DNA of 64,000 bases from Bombyx mori (GCF_030269925.1 NC_085125.1:953501-1017500), one strand, 5' to 3'. Positions 25,201 to 35,159 are shown, counted from the stretch's first letter. Program-made: numbers and translations. Notes: generated by a model not told the origin, from the letters alone.

Positions 25201-27601
25201 GTTCCGAAAAACAATATTTGGGTCATCGTTGTACCACCAGACCCCACGAGAAGGTCTCTTTCTCGTATCCTATAACATAATGGGTGCTTTAGCCTGTATT
25301 GCTAAATTACATGATATGGGTCAAGTGTCATGGCACTGTTTAAATAATTGAGTAATAATTATGTTTTTTTATAGAAAAATCAGTAAATCTGAACAAATAA
25401 GGAGTCAACTAGTGCTGAGTCTGTGTTAATCGGACATATTTAATCGCAATGTATTTCATATTAAATCAAAATGGTTTTGTTGTAGCATGTAATGACTTTT
25501 AAAGCGTTTTGAGAATAACTTTAATTCAGTAGTAACTAAATTTTGTTTTAAAATATCAATAGTAAAAGTGGATACCTTAAATTAGTATCACCATGTATCA
25601 ATTATTAGCTCTTCTTTTTAAGCACAGTATGCTTTTTTGTGAATTTTGTATGTCATATACGATGAGTTATGATTTCAGGATTTTCTCACTAAAAGCACAG
25701 TAATTTGATGTGAGATTATGTAAAAAAAGGATTTATATGACTCACCATCATCACTGATACCAGCGGCCTCATCACGGGCGTTCTGTTCCAAAGATTTCAA
25801 GATTTCCTCGGGGATTGGAGGAGGGGTGGGAAGATGCGCGCCCTGAGGTTGGTATCCGTTCTCGTCGGCGGTGTAAGTGATACTATAGTCCTGACCATCA
25901 TCACCCTTGTAGGCGAAGCTGCCTTGGGACTGGACACCGTTAGTGGCTACTCCGTGCGCATCAGCACGAATTCCGTTGGAGGTTTCGAAGTCGTAGGAGA
26001 AGCCTTCAGCGGTAACTTCATTGTTCAGTCTGAGGATCTGAGCACCAGCGTCAGCTGAGGCTTGAGAGCGGCTGCTGTAGGCCTGGGAAGCGGCGTTGTA
26101 GCCTCCGCTCGGTTGTGGAGCGAAGCCTCCCTGTCCCAGACCTCCGTTGCCTCCAAAGCCACCGGCTCCCGGAGCCAGGCCGAAACCAGGGCCAAAACCG
26201 GCTCCAGCATTGCCTCTGGGCGGCAGGTATTTGTTGTCAAGGCGGTCTGCTAAGCAGACACCGAGCACAGCGGCTACCACGAACTGCGGAAAGACAAATA
26301 AACCATTAACAAAATATACAGATGCGAGTATAAAGTTAGCTTAGTTGGTACTCTTGAAAAAGTTACTGACAATATCGAAAACTGTTGAAGCCAAAGTTGA
26401 GTACTGGTGAGAAGAATTCTCAACAGTGGATAATAGCGAAAAATATTTTACAGTTTGTTCTCGGGTTTTATTTTATTTATTTTGATTGCATAGATGAGTG
26501 GACGAGCTCACAGCCCACCTGATGTTAAGTGGTTACCGGAGCCAGTTACCGGACATCTACAACGTAAATGCCGCCACCCACCTTGAGATATGAGTTCTAA
26601 GGTCTCAGTATAGTTACAACGAATGCCTCACCCTTCAAACCGAAGCGCATTACTGCTTCACGGCAGAAATAGGCAGGGCGGTGGTACCTAGCCATGTGGA
26701 CTCACAAGAGGTCCTACCACCAGTAAAATGACTAATCTATAAACCATTCAAAGCGTCGGTAAGTCTAATAGCATTTCAAATCGCTCACAATAAAGCGTCG
26801 AGTCATTTGAAGAATGCAGCCTAGCCTATTTAGTGCATATGCCAGTCTTTATGGATGACCTAGATTTTTTGCTCGGCACCATCATTGATTTTAATGGCTG
26901 ATGAGCTTAGCTCTGATTCTAGTAATTAATTTTAATTAATCATTCGAAGGTTTTGTTCGCATTGTGTCAATTGCGTTGTGGTTTCGTCTCTAGTGATTTT
27001 AGATTGTAACATTATTTGGAAAAATATATTTTTTTATATGATTAAATAGTATTATAATCTTAGAAGAAGTAATAATAGAAGTCAGTAATGCATGTTTCCA
27101 CAAAAAAATCTGTCGTTAATGCAAATGCGTGAAGAAAGAATAGATTAACAAAATATTCGCATTAATGACATTATTCATGTTAATTATTGTTATTTATGAA
27201 AACAATTGAAGTTCTTAAGCTGAGTTACATTTTCATGAGGTACTGTTTTAAAATATTATATTAGGATCATTTTTGTTGTCGAATTTGTTAGAAAGTAATT
27301 CCCACCATTTGGAAGTCGGTAATTTCAAACCTATTTTTGATGAACGAAATTATTATTATACATTAAAATTATTAATTTTATAATTAATAAAAATCAAGTT
27401 TTTTTAAAATCAAGGAACCTCAACATTATTAAAGCGACTTATTATAACTAAAATACAAGTTAATATTAGAAAAATTTTCGCACTTAAGCTTTAACTAAAG
27501 ATATAAAATTATTATTTCGTTTAAAAGCTTGAAATTCTATCTCTACATAGAGTTGAACTCTACGGAGAGTCCGCATAGTTCACAAAACTCACCAATTTCA
27601 T
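15175..27601 (-). CDS. RR-1 cuticular protein (CPR family), three coding exons
   Basis: Spliced gene read as join(27593-27601, 25746-26283, 15175-15470), giving 843 bases and 280 residues. The protein is a secreted structural component of chitinous cuticle. Residues 1-15 ([15 protein letters not shown]) form a signal peptide. A Gly/Pro-rich linker follows, then an RR-1 chitin-binding domain at about residues 98-161 with the hallmark [26 protein letters not shown] and a closing PPPIP. The last 97 residues are Gly/Ser/Ala-rich and end in GYKY. All splice sites are canonical: donors gtgagt and gtgagtc, acceptors cgcag and cttcag. Intron 1 is 1.3 kb and intron 2 is 10.3 kb. Family membership is firm. 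It resembles lepidopteran pupal cuticle proteins of the PCP36 type, but the exact orthologue cannot be named from sequence alone. Exon 1 is my inference from the promoter, the start codon and the donor. Confidence 0.88.
16351..16665 (+). mobile_element. Non-autonomous Helitron-like element in gene 1 intron
   Basis: 5' TCTATATATATAAATAAAG after A, 3' CGCCGGGTCCACTAG before T. The internal cccgtgggacgcgacat stretch is typical of lepidopteran copies. Confidence 0.7.
16829..16965 (-). repeat. Diverged jockey-like LINE 3' UTR
   Basis: ttattgcttttgtaggcaat and cggcccgcctcatggcaag survive; heavily substituted. Confidence 0.55.
17812..17943 (+). repeat. Bm1-type SINE, 3' half
   Basis: Starts at ttgagaccttataactt; tail GTAAGCAATAAAAAAAA. 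Confidence 0.8.
18103..18297 (+). pseudogene. RTE-like LINE C-terminal remnant
   Basis: Carries the gagatgtatggaaatggtag, [22 protein letters not shown] segment and ends CCACCTAGTGGGATAAAG. An internal stop (gaatag) is present. Confidence 0.7.
19148..19266 (+). repeat. Diverged Bm1-type SINE 3' end
   Basis: gatgtccatgggctccggca followed by accacttaacaccagatgg; tail tataaatataaaaaaaa. Confidence 0.6.
19358..19469 (-). repeat. Jockey-like LINE 3' UTR
   Basis: attgcccttataggcagacg to aagccgctgcctag. Confidence 0.75.
19957..20238 (-). repeat. Bm1-type SINE
   Basis: T-rich tail start at 19957; extends to gcgggtttgatttt beyond the common truncation point. Confidence 0.85.
20829..21265 (-). repeat. 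Full-length Bm1-type SINE with tRNA-like head
   Basis: Right-hand end, read on the minus strand, has GTGGCCTAAAGGATAAGACG (A-box region) and GGTGTTCGAATCCCGCAGG (B box), an RNA polymerase III promoter layout. About 437 bases. Retains features needed to be transcribed. Confidence 0.85.
21390..22500 (+). pseudogene. Non-LTR retrotransposon 3' portion (CR1/jockey-type RT C-terminus)
   Basis: An open frame to 22063 has [37 protein letters not shown] and [13 protein letters not shown], the region after the catalytic palm of LINE reverse transcriptases. The catalytic FADD motif is not present, so this is a 5'-truncated copy. The 3' UTR holds a long (CA)n run and ends in AATAAATAAATAAATAAA repeats. 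The C-terminal frame is undamaged, so the insertion may be fairly young. The first 20 or so codons of the track-length frame (21329-21390) are likely host DNA. Confidence 0.82.
22139..22241. repeat. (CA)n microsatellite
   Basis: About 100 bases of CA with three CG interruptions, in the LINE 3' UTR. Confidence 0.95.
23620..23850 (-). repeat. Bm1-type SINE, diverged
   Basis: Tail side is altered (ttaattgcaattatgttaca); body recognisable through ccaccttgagatgtgag and caaaccgaaacgcattact. Confidence 0.75.
23985..25745. other. Intronic DNA without recognised repeats
   Basis: The largest repeat-poor stretch of the gene 1 intron; it precedes the RR-1 exon boundary. I see no conserved exon or clear enhancer motif. 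Confidence 0.45.
25746..26283 (-). CDS. CPR gene 1, exon 2: signal peptide end, Gly-rich linker, RR-1 domain
   Basis: 538 bases, starting after an AG at 26284-26285 and ending GATGATG before gtgag (25741-25745), phase 1. It encodes the rest of the signal peptide, a [10 protein letters not shown] start of the mature protein, a Gly-rich linker (about residues 26-65), a Ser/Ala/Gln stretch and the whole RR-1 domain. The frame stays open 22 codons past the donor, so intron retention would make a short protein without the Gly-rich tail. The exon is clearly GC-richer than the flanking DNA. Confidence 0.92.
26469..26726 (-). repeat. Bm1-type SINE in intron 1 of CPR gene 1
   Basis: Inserted about 190 bases from the exon 2 acceptor, same strand as the gene. 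A short local duplication (ggttaccggagccagttaccgga) breaks the body. Confidence 0.83.
27593..27601 (-). CDS. CPR gene 1, coding exon 1 (three codons: Met-Lys-Leu)
   Basis: ATG AAA TTG is followed directly by a strong donor, gtgagt. Joined in phase 0 to exon 2 it gives [15 protein letters not shown], a complete hydrophobic signal peptide; exon 2 alone has no suitable ATG. A very short first coding exon splitting the signal peptide is the usual CPR gene layout. The TATA box at 27687-27693 lies at a sensible distance upstream. Confidence 0.8.
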
Positions 27602-27649
27602 TGTAGAGTTTAAGGTAATGTTTTACTTGATGTTGTTACTGCAGTAACC

Positions 27650-27700
27650 TGCTGTGAACTGTGATGTACAGACGATGGAACCGCATTATATACCTTTTAC
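27650..27700 (-). promoter_or_regulatory. Core promoter of CPR gene 1 (TATA box)
   Basis: On the minus strand TATATAA (27687-27693) sits about 85 bases upstream of the ATG. Counting 25-30 bases downstream places the start site near 27660, in a CACAGTT context that loosely resembles an arthropod initiator, leaving a 5' UTR of about 60 bases. A nuclear-receptor half-site (AGGTCA on the minus strand, 27830-27835) lies further upstream, but a single six-base match is weak evidence. Confidence 0.6.
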
Positions 27701-28510
27701 ACCGTCTTAGAAGGCTTCTTGTGACTGAAAATCAAATCATGGTCACGGCGAACCCCTACCACTTAAACGAGAGCTCTACATCAGTAAAAAATCTTCTACA
27801 TCACAGCTCTTGATATATCCATTCAACTGTGACCTGGATTGAGGTACACATATCTTTGTGTGCTGAGATCATGATATTTTTGTTTGGTGGCTATCGGACT
27901 CCTTCGAGAGTTGATGGTGAACAGGCTATGTTTTATTTTTTTAATTTTTATGTCGCAAACGTAATGAGGATGTACAGATAATGCAATTGCGATGATATAT
28001 GATTTTTTTATAAAAATAATAATTTAATGTCTTGTTTCGAGGTGTTCACTTCATTTCCTGGTTGAACCTGGTTGAAAGTTAAGCCTTCATTACAAGGCTG
28101 TAGGAAGACTTTGATTATCTGTATGCTTTATTGTTTTTTATGAAGAAAGCTTCGAGAACCTTCTTCGGCTTCTTCGTCATTCTTCGCCTAGATAATCGCA
28201 CTACGAATGCTGATTGATCCTGTTTGAGATTTTAATAAGCCTTATATTTCAGTGGTCATTACTTCTACGCAAAGATAGTGGTATTCACGTTACGAACCCT
28301 ATAGAATTTTGTACCCTCACAATACCGGCTTAGGAAGCTGGTCTTTCAACCTAGAGCAATAAAAGTGAAATTACGAGACAGTGATTGGACTGTCCTGGTA
28401 TTTCCAATGTCCGTGCAATTGGCTCGTCTGATGTCGTTCGCAAAAAAAGAAGAGACTGGTGCTTGAACAAAGTCATCAGATATTTGGCTGTACCTCTGAT
28501 TTCAACCATA
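27700..28510. promoter_or_regulatory. Upstream region of CPR gene 1
   Basis: About 800 bases free of recognised transposable elements immediately upstream of the TATA box, so likely to hold proximal control sites. No individual site can be supported beyond the weak half-site noted with the promoter. Confidence 0.35.
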
Positions 28511-28514
28511 TCCC

Positions 28515-28705
28515 TTTTTTATTCACACACAACCCACTTGGTTTAAAGTGGTTACTGGGGCCCATAGACATCTACAACGTAAATGCGAAGGGTGGGGCAG
28601 CCGCTGTACTGTACATATTTACGTTGTAGATTTCTATGGGCTCTGGTAACCACTTAACATCAGGGGGGCCGTGAGCTCGTCCACACATCTGAAGAATAAA
28701 AAAAC
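28515..28705. repeat. Head-to-head pair of Bm1-type fragments (hairpin)
   Basis: A minus-oriented fragment (cccatagacatctacaacgt) is followed by a plus-oriented fragment (acgttgtagatttctatggg) and the AATAAAAA tail. Arms of about 80 bases can fold back on each other. Confidence 0.75.
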
Positions 28706-28709
28706 AACA

Positions 28710-29335
28710 TTTATTACACAATATTTTTTTGGATTTCCTTTTTATTTAGCCATTGTTCTTCGTTAAGCGTGGAAGTACCTACGTATGGTGCTTAAAAAAA
28801 TTGGTACCTAAAACTGGATTCTAAAAACTGGTATAATTGTATTTTTTTATACCATTAATGTGAGTGATGAGCTCGATATCCGCCCACTTACAATATAAAA
28901 TATTAAGTATAGTCTAAAAAACCAAGACAACAAACACCTTTTGGTAGCTGGCCAGAATAAAATAATTAATAAAAAAAAATATTTTTTTTATCCCGATCAG
29001 GATGTTGTATCGGGTAATTTAATTGAGTTTATTGCATTGTCATTGGTTCTTGACACGTGTACAAATTGACATTATTGGAGGTGTTGAAGTTAATGAAAAT
29101 TTTGTTGAAAAATTCCATTACGATAGATAAATACAGATCAAGCGATTAAGAACCTGTTAAGACTAGGCGATTCTAATAATAAACACGTATAGTGGATCGT
29201 AGGAGTAGAGTATCTACTGATCAAATGTTTCGGCTTGGGCTCCCAAGATAAAGTAATTTTCGTGCCATTTCATATAGATGAAAGCCGTTCGATTTGTCCA
29301 ACTTCTAGCCCTAGAGTTTCTAGAAATTTCTTTCT
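28710..29335. other. No gene seen
   Basis: AT-rich, homopolymer runs near 28970-28990; no recognised element. Confidence 0.45.
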
Positions 29336-29336
29336 C

Positions 29337-29703
29337 TTTTTTTTTGTTTTTTTCTATTGCATATATGGGTGGACGAGCTCGCAGCCCATTTGTTAAGTGG
29401 TTACCGGAGCCCGTAGACATCTATAATGTAAATGCCGCCACCTACCTTGAGATATGAGTTCTAAGGTCTCAGTATAGTTACAGCGGCTGCACCACTCTTC
29501 AAACCGAAACGCATTACTGCTTCACGGCTGGAATAGGCAGGGTTTTTCATTACACTATGTTATTCCTTAACCGTGGGATCTGCAATATTTGTTAAGTACG
29601 TATTTCATTAGAATAATTGGTACCCGCCTGCGGGATTCGAACACCTTTGCATCGCTACATACGAATGCACCGGACGTCTTATCCTTTAGGCCACGACGTC
29701 TTC
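29337..29703 (-). repeat. Bm1-type SINE with head but internal deletion
   Basis: Both the T-rich tail (29337) and the tRNA-like head (B box complement ttcgaac, ending gccacgacg) are present, but the middle from the ggtggtacc segment to the cgggtttg segment is missing. Confidence 0.83.
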
Positions 29704-29881
29704 GACGACCTCTCTTAATTGTCAACCAGTTACAAAACTAGCTTCGTCACTAGTAGCAACATTAAAACATAGATGTCCGTACCTCGACCAAGTTAAGAAA
29801 TAGCATTAAAGGGCACTGAAATCCTGAAAAGGATACCAGTGAAACGCATTACACAATTCAATGTTTCTGATATATTTTTTT

Positions 29882-30129
29882 CTACTGGTGGTAGGACCTC
29901 TTGTGAGTCCGCACGGGTAGGTACCACCGCCCCGCCTATTTCTGCCGTGAAACAGTAATGCGTTTCGGTTTGAAGGGCGGGGCAGCCGTTGTAACTATAC
30001 TTGAGACCTTAGAACTTATATCTCAAGGTGGGTGGCGCATTTACGTTGTAGATGTTTATGGGCTCCAGTAACCACTTAACACCAGGTGGGCTGTGAGCTC
30101 GTCTACACATCTAAGCAACAAAAAAAAAA
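29882..30129 (+). repeat. Bm1-type SINE, body and tail
   Basis: CTACTGGTGGTAGGACC to AAGCAACAAAAAAAAA. Confidence 0.85.
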
Positions 30130-30481
30130 CTCAACCTTCATAGCCTTACAGCCTTCGCCAAATAGATAGAACGGTAAACGGTTATCCATCCCATTAGTGA
30201 CCACGGCAATCGTTGCCCAATCCCGAACACGCATGTCACATGTGTAAAACAATAAAGTTTCGCATACAGTAAAACACGTTAAGAAACAGTAGTTTAATAC
30301 TTCACTATTATAACGACAATTATGTTGGGCCATTGTTGTGTATACACACGGCTCTGAATAACGGCGAGCGTGCTGTGTATTTAATACGCTCTTTTTAGAT
30401 TTTATAAAGACACAAGGTAATAAAAGAGCGACATCGCCGACAAGATGCAGGAGAGTAGGCTGAGATATAATAGTATGGTCA

Positions 30482-30585
30482 CTCAAGGTGGGCCCCTGTA
30501 CGTTGTCGATGTCTATGGGCTCCGGTATCCACTTAATACCAGGTGGGCTATGAGCTCGTCCACCCATCGAAGCAATAAACAAAAA
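30482..30585 (+). repeat. Bm1-type SINE 3' end
   Basis: ctcaaggtgggcccctgtac to gaagcaataaac. Confidence 0.75.
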
Positions 30586-30937
30586 CACTGTTCTAATTGA
30601 GATTAGAAACTGTAATTAAGCAATTCACATGCTTGGAATTGCTGGATTACTTAGAAAAGTAACGTAATTACCACTGACCCTGTGCATTATGATCTCATTG
30701 AACGAAAGATTGCCTGCCATTGTAGGCTTGGGTCTGTCAATAAATCATTAACGTGAATCATCACCATGATATACTGTTTATATAAAATTATCGATTATCC
30801 ATATTAATATTCTTGATAACATTACGCTATGCGTTGTTCGAGGATGTAAAACAAATTGAATTGCGATAATAATGAAGAAAGAAGTGGTAGATTCGTTGCT
30901 AATATGTTGTTATTAAAATATTCTAAAATAAATTTTT

Positions 30938-31155
30938 GGTTTTTATTCCTATCTAAGCTGATCGCCTTCAGAGGCTATTCCAGCGTAACTTTAACTAGTA
31001 GGTGAGCTCGCGAGGCTTAAATCTAGCGACGTTGCTAACACGAGCTCTAGCAAGAGCCACGGCTCTTCGCAGAATCTACCACCGGATCGGAAACACGACC
31101 CACTGAGAAGATCCGGCGCGAAACTCAGTGGGCTGTGTCTGTGGGTTAATTTACT
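30938..31155 (-). repeat. LINE-like repeat C, 3' end
   Basis: attcctatctaagctgatcg at the tail side, reaching cagtgggctgtgtctgtggg. Confidence 0.68.
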
Positions 31156-31301
31156 TAATTTGGAACGATAACAAAATGAAACCAGTTTGTTACATGAATA
31201 TTTATTCTATTTGGCGACGTGGCCTTTAATGGTTCTATATCCAGCTTATTTCTGCCGAAAAGCAGTTTCATATTGTCCTAAGATGTGTGACAGCCTCCAC
31301 G

Positions 31302-31340
31302 CTGGGTTCTGGGTGTGTGTGTGTGTTTGTGTGTGTGTTC
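31302..31340. repeat. (GT)n microsatellite
   Basis: Short GT-rich run, gggtgtgtgtgtgtgtttgt. Confidence 0.8.
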
Positions 31341-31614
31341 TGGATATGTGAATGAAAGTCAAAATAAAATTTTCCTTGCGTCGGAAATAAATAAAAAATT
31401 ACCCCAACATCGTTCGTCCGAATCGAAAGACGTATTTTTCAAACAAATAGAGAAAAAAAAATCACAGAACGGATTTCAAAATTACATTTTTATGAATCCT
31501 AAGTGAACCGTTGTGTAGTTGAAGGGTATTATTATTATTATTATTGATAATCTGAATTCACGATTGTAGTAATCTAATGTTTTCTGTACGCTCTGTTCAT
31601 AATTTTATAATTTA

Positions 31615-32046
31615 TAGCGGTCCGCCCCGGCTCCGTTCGGGTCCTTAACAAAAATTTCAACGTTATTTGACGTTGTGTTATTTTAAATAAAATAACACTT
31701 ATTGCGGGATAACTATAATAGTTAAACATATATGCTGTCGCGACACTTTTTGTAAATAATAATGTGTTCTATAAAGTCGTAGTACATTATTTTATTCTAT
31801 CATCAATCGTTTTCGTAGGGCACGCGATGTAAAGAATATTTTAAGTAATTTTTTTACACCTTGGGTCACATTATTGGAGTTTTAGTAAGGAACCCTAACT
31901 TTTTTTAAAATAATGTAGCGTATGTCATTCGGGGATTGTGTAGCTTCCAAACAGTGAAATAATTTTTCAAATCGGTTCAGTAGTTTCGGAGCCTATTCAA
32001 TACAAACAAACAAACAAATCTTTCCTAATTATAATATTAGTATGGA
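31615..32046 (-). mobile_element. Non-autonomous Helitron-like element
   Basis: On the minus strand it starts TCCATACTAATATTATAATT and ends near GGAGCCGGGGCGGACCGCTA. Interior matches 40101-40568 closely (cgcgatgtaaagaatatttt, cagtgaaataatttttcaaa). Confidence 0.7.
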
Positions 32047-32325
32047 TTTATTGCACGGAATTGAGTGGACGAGCTCACCGCTCATCGTATGTTAAGTGAT
32101 TACCGTAGCCAATAGACATCAACAATGTAAATGTTGCCACCCATCTTTACTCATGAGGTCTCAGCTTTTACAGTACAACGGCTGTCCTATCCTTCAAACC
32201 GAAAAGCATTCTTGTTTTAAGGCAGAAATAGGCAGGATGGTAGGTAGTATCACAATGACATGAAGTCATTCGTGAGCATTTATTACGTGCCTATTACATC
32301 AGAATATTAATATTATTATCTTCAG
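32047..32325 (-). repeat. Old, diverged Bm1-type SINE
   Basis: ttattgcacggaattgagtg at the tail, ggcagaaataggcaggatgg in the body. It directly abuts the Helitron-like element. Confidence 0.65.
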
Positions 32326-32570
32326 GATTCGAAAAAAATTGTCATGGTAATGACAAAACTGAATATTGTATCTGTATTTTGTATTAACTGTATATGTGTT
32401 TGTGTATATAAATATGTACATATATTTACACTTATTTACGGTATGTATGTATTTATAATTAAATTAATATTTCGAAGCACCTGCCTTTATTTACTCTACG
32501 CTACCTTTGGTTGACTGTAGAGAATATCTCAGACATTAAGTCCGCCATATAAATATTGCATGAAGTGTAA

Positions 32571-32858
32571 TCTATCTATATATTTAAAAATGAATTCCTG
32601 TTCGTTAGTCTCGGTAAAACTCGAGAACGGCTGGACCGATTTGGCTAATTTTGGTCTTGAATTATTTGTGGAAGTCCAGAGAAGGTTTAAAAGGTAGATG
32701 AAAATGCTAGGAATTAAATAAAAATAACAATTTTGTTTTTCCTTTGGTGTGTCCCCCGTCGGACGGATTCCTTTTGTTTGTTTTAAGATTATTTTAGACA
32801 TAAGTTTAGGTCTTTTATTTATCGATTGAGGCACTACGAAGTCTGCCGGGTCAGCTAG
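32571..32858 (+). mobile_element. Non-autonomous Helitron-like element
   Basis: TCTATCTATATATTTAAAAA start and CTGCCGGGTCAGCTAG end. Near-identical ends to 8677-8929 but with about 40 extra internal bases (gtgtgtcccccgtcggacgg). Confidence 0.7.
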
Positions 32859-33210
32859 TAAATAGATAAATAAATAAACCAATCCAAATAAACGAATGTT
32901 ATTATAAAAACGTAAACTTATATAAAGTCGATATACGAGCAATATGTTCCTCTCATAAAGAGAATTGCGGTAAAGGTATTAACGACACGCATCAATCGAA
33001 CTATCTATAAAAATAAAACGAATGTTTGTCCGTTTAGCGTCCGTTAAAAATTAATTCGATTTCGATGTACCACCGATTTGGTCCACTGGTTATTGGCATT
33101 TCGGAAACACGTAATTACCAATAACATATGACAGATGGGGCGCGTGTGAATTCTAAATTTATTTCACATCGCGGGGCCGTAATATGCGTTTCACACTATT
33201 AGTCACACCA

Positions 33211-33622
33211 GTGTGCTTAGTGCGAGCTTTTTAATGTTCTCGATAGCGTAAAAGTTAACTCAAATTTGTATGCAAACGTATGCAAACTGGTGGTTTTTTA
33301 CTGGTGGTAGGACCTCTTGTGAGTCCGCGCGGGTGGGTACCACCACCCTATCTATTTCTGCCGTGAAGTAGTAATGCGTTTCGGTTTGAAGGGTGGGGCA
33401 GCCGTTGTGACTATACTTGAGACCGTAGAACTTGTATCTCAAGGTGGGTGGCGCATTTACGTTGTGGATGTCTATGGGCTCCAGTAACCACTTAACACCA
33501 GGTGGGCTGTGAGCTCATTCACCCATCTAAGCAATAAAAAAAAAAACGTTCCAACTCCATACAAATTTGAGTTAACTTTTACGCTATCGAGAACGTTAAA
33601 AAACTCGCACTAAGCACACACA
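33211..33622. mobile_element. Inverted-repeat MITE interrupted by a Bm1-type SINE
   Basis: Left arm 33211-33272 (gtgtgcttagtgcgagcttt .. gttaactcaaatttgtatg) is matched by its reverse complement at 33558-33622 with few mismatches. The SINE at 33299-33546 fills the loop. No coding capacity. Confidence 0.78.
33299..33546 (+). repeat. Bm1-type SINE nested in the MITE
   Basis: Complete body and AATAAAAA tail; younger than the MITE that hosts it. Confidence 0.85.
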
Positions 33623-33653
33623 GCGTGGGTTTCATTAGTCGGATATAAATAAA

Positions 33654-33972
33654 CTAGCTTTTGCCCGCGACTCCGTCCGCGTGGAATAGTTACTTTGGCA
33701 TAACGCTAAATGTTACCCCCCACTTCATTTACGTAGAAAGTGAAGATATTTTTGAATTATAGAATGTTAAGGAGCTATTTAAACCCCTATTTTAAAACAT
33801 TCTTTATTGGTGCTCCACTTGTTTTGGTCTTACCGTGATGTTATATAGCCTATAGCCTTCCTCAATAAATGGGCTGTCTAATACTGAAATAATTTTTCAA
33901 ATCGGACCAGTAGTTCTTGAGATTAACGCGTTCAAACAAACAAACTCTTCAGCTTTATAATATTAGTATAGA
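33654..33972 (-). mobile_element. Non-autonomous Helitron-like element
   Basis: Minus strand TCTATACTAATATTATAAAG to GGACGGAGTCGCGGGCAAAAGCTAG. Classical lepidopteran Helitron ends. Confidence 0.7.
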
Positions 33973-34285
33973 TATGACTATTATTAATTTTTACACCCGT
34001 CGCGACTACCGGTAACTTGATATAATGCAATCTTATACACTTATTTAACAATCCATCAAAATAGCCTGAGTATTAAGTTTCTATATCGTCATGGTTTGAC
34101 GGTTAGATGAGGTGACTTTACTGGTTTTTTATTGCATTAGATATGCCGATGAAATTGCAGTTGAGATTGGCATCACGAGCAAGTTAGGACAAGCCCAAGT
34201 CAGGACTGCGTTGTGCAGTGAGGGCCCCATGCTTCGAACTGAACCGTAGGTATATGTCGGAGAAGCCACAACTATTAACACCATT

Positions 34286-34653
34286 GAAGTCGTCGTGGCG
34301 TAAAGGATAAGACGTCCGGTGCATTCGTGTTGAGCGATGCACCGGTGTTTGAATCTCAGGCGGGTACCAATTTTTCTAATGAAATACGTGCTCAACAAAT
34401 TTTCACAATCGCCTTCCACGGTGAAGGAATAAAATCGTGTAATAAAAATCAAACCCGCAAAATTATAATTTGCGTAATTACTGGTGGTAGGACCTCTTGT
34501 GAGTCTGTACGGGTAGGTACTACCACCCTGCCTATTTCTGCCGTGAAGCAGTAATGGGTTTCGGTTTGAAAGGTGGGGTAGTCGTTGTAACTATACTGAG
34601 ATCTTAGAACTCATGTCTCAAGGTGGAGGACGGCATGTATATTGTAGATGTCT
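34286..34653 (+). repeat. Bm1-type SINE with tRNA-like head but lost 3' tail
   Basis: Starts gaagtcgtcgtggcgtaaag, B box mutated to ggtgtttgaatctc. The body stops at gtagatgtctt, where an unrelated repeat begins. Confidence 0.82.
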
Positions 34654-34731
34654 TCGCCAATATCCAGTGGTAACACTTAAACGGACTAGAAAGAGGGTAG
34701 GCAGATTTTTTTGCTACTAACATCCTACTTG
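34654..34731. repeat. Unnamed repeat R-inv, left copy
   Basis: Sequence from the ccagtggtaacacttaaacg motif through gggtaggcagatttttttgc to catcctacttg recurs inverted at 36445-36525. Confidence 0.7.
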
Positions 34732-35159
34732 GACTTTTTGGCGGGAACGCGAGGAGTGAAGTTGTGTGATTTGTTTTATTTTGTCTATTTAGTGTTTCTT
34801 CGGGTTTAAATGTGTAATAATGGTGGTTTATTAACTGTTTAATATCTGTGAGAGTGCACAAATGTGGGAAAATGAAACAAAGCCGCTGGACGTAACTTCT
34901 CGGGATCCTCCAAAAAGTCCACTGAAAAAATCTTAGTAAATGACCACCATTTTACTGAGATTATATTTCATCCCATATCATCTCAATTCATTTCATCTTA
35001 TTTCATCCCAGTTGATTGGTGTCTCAAGTTAATCATCTTCATTTCATTTCACTCCATAAAATTCATGAAATTTTTCATAAAAATATGAATAATATAAATT
35101 AAAATAAGACATGACTTAAAGGTCTCAGTTACCAGGTCATAAAATCTCTTAAAAAAAAA
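34732..35159 (+). mobile_element. 428-bp poly(A) retroelement with 13-bp target duplication
   Basis: The direct repeat aacatcctacttg occurs at 34719-34731 and 35160-35172 on either side. The element starts gactttttggcgggaacgcg, ends ctcttaaaaaaaaaa and has no long open frame. It is a non-autonomous or internally deleted non-LTR element; I cannot name the family. Confidence 0.72.

Larger units (their letters stand above)
15471..25745 (-). other. Intron 2 of CPR gene 1, about 10.3 kb
   Basis: The intron holds one Helitron-like element, one RTE fragment, several SINE copies, a jockey-like 3' end and a 1.1 kb LINE 3' portion. No host exon was found inside it. Stretches between listed repeats (15480-16350, 16970-17810, 18300-19145, 19470-19955, 20245-20825, 22500-23615, 23985-25740) are AT-rich and show nothing I can name. 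Confidence 0.75.
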
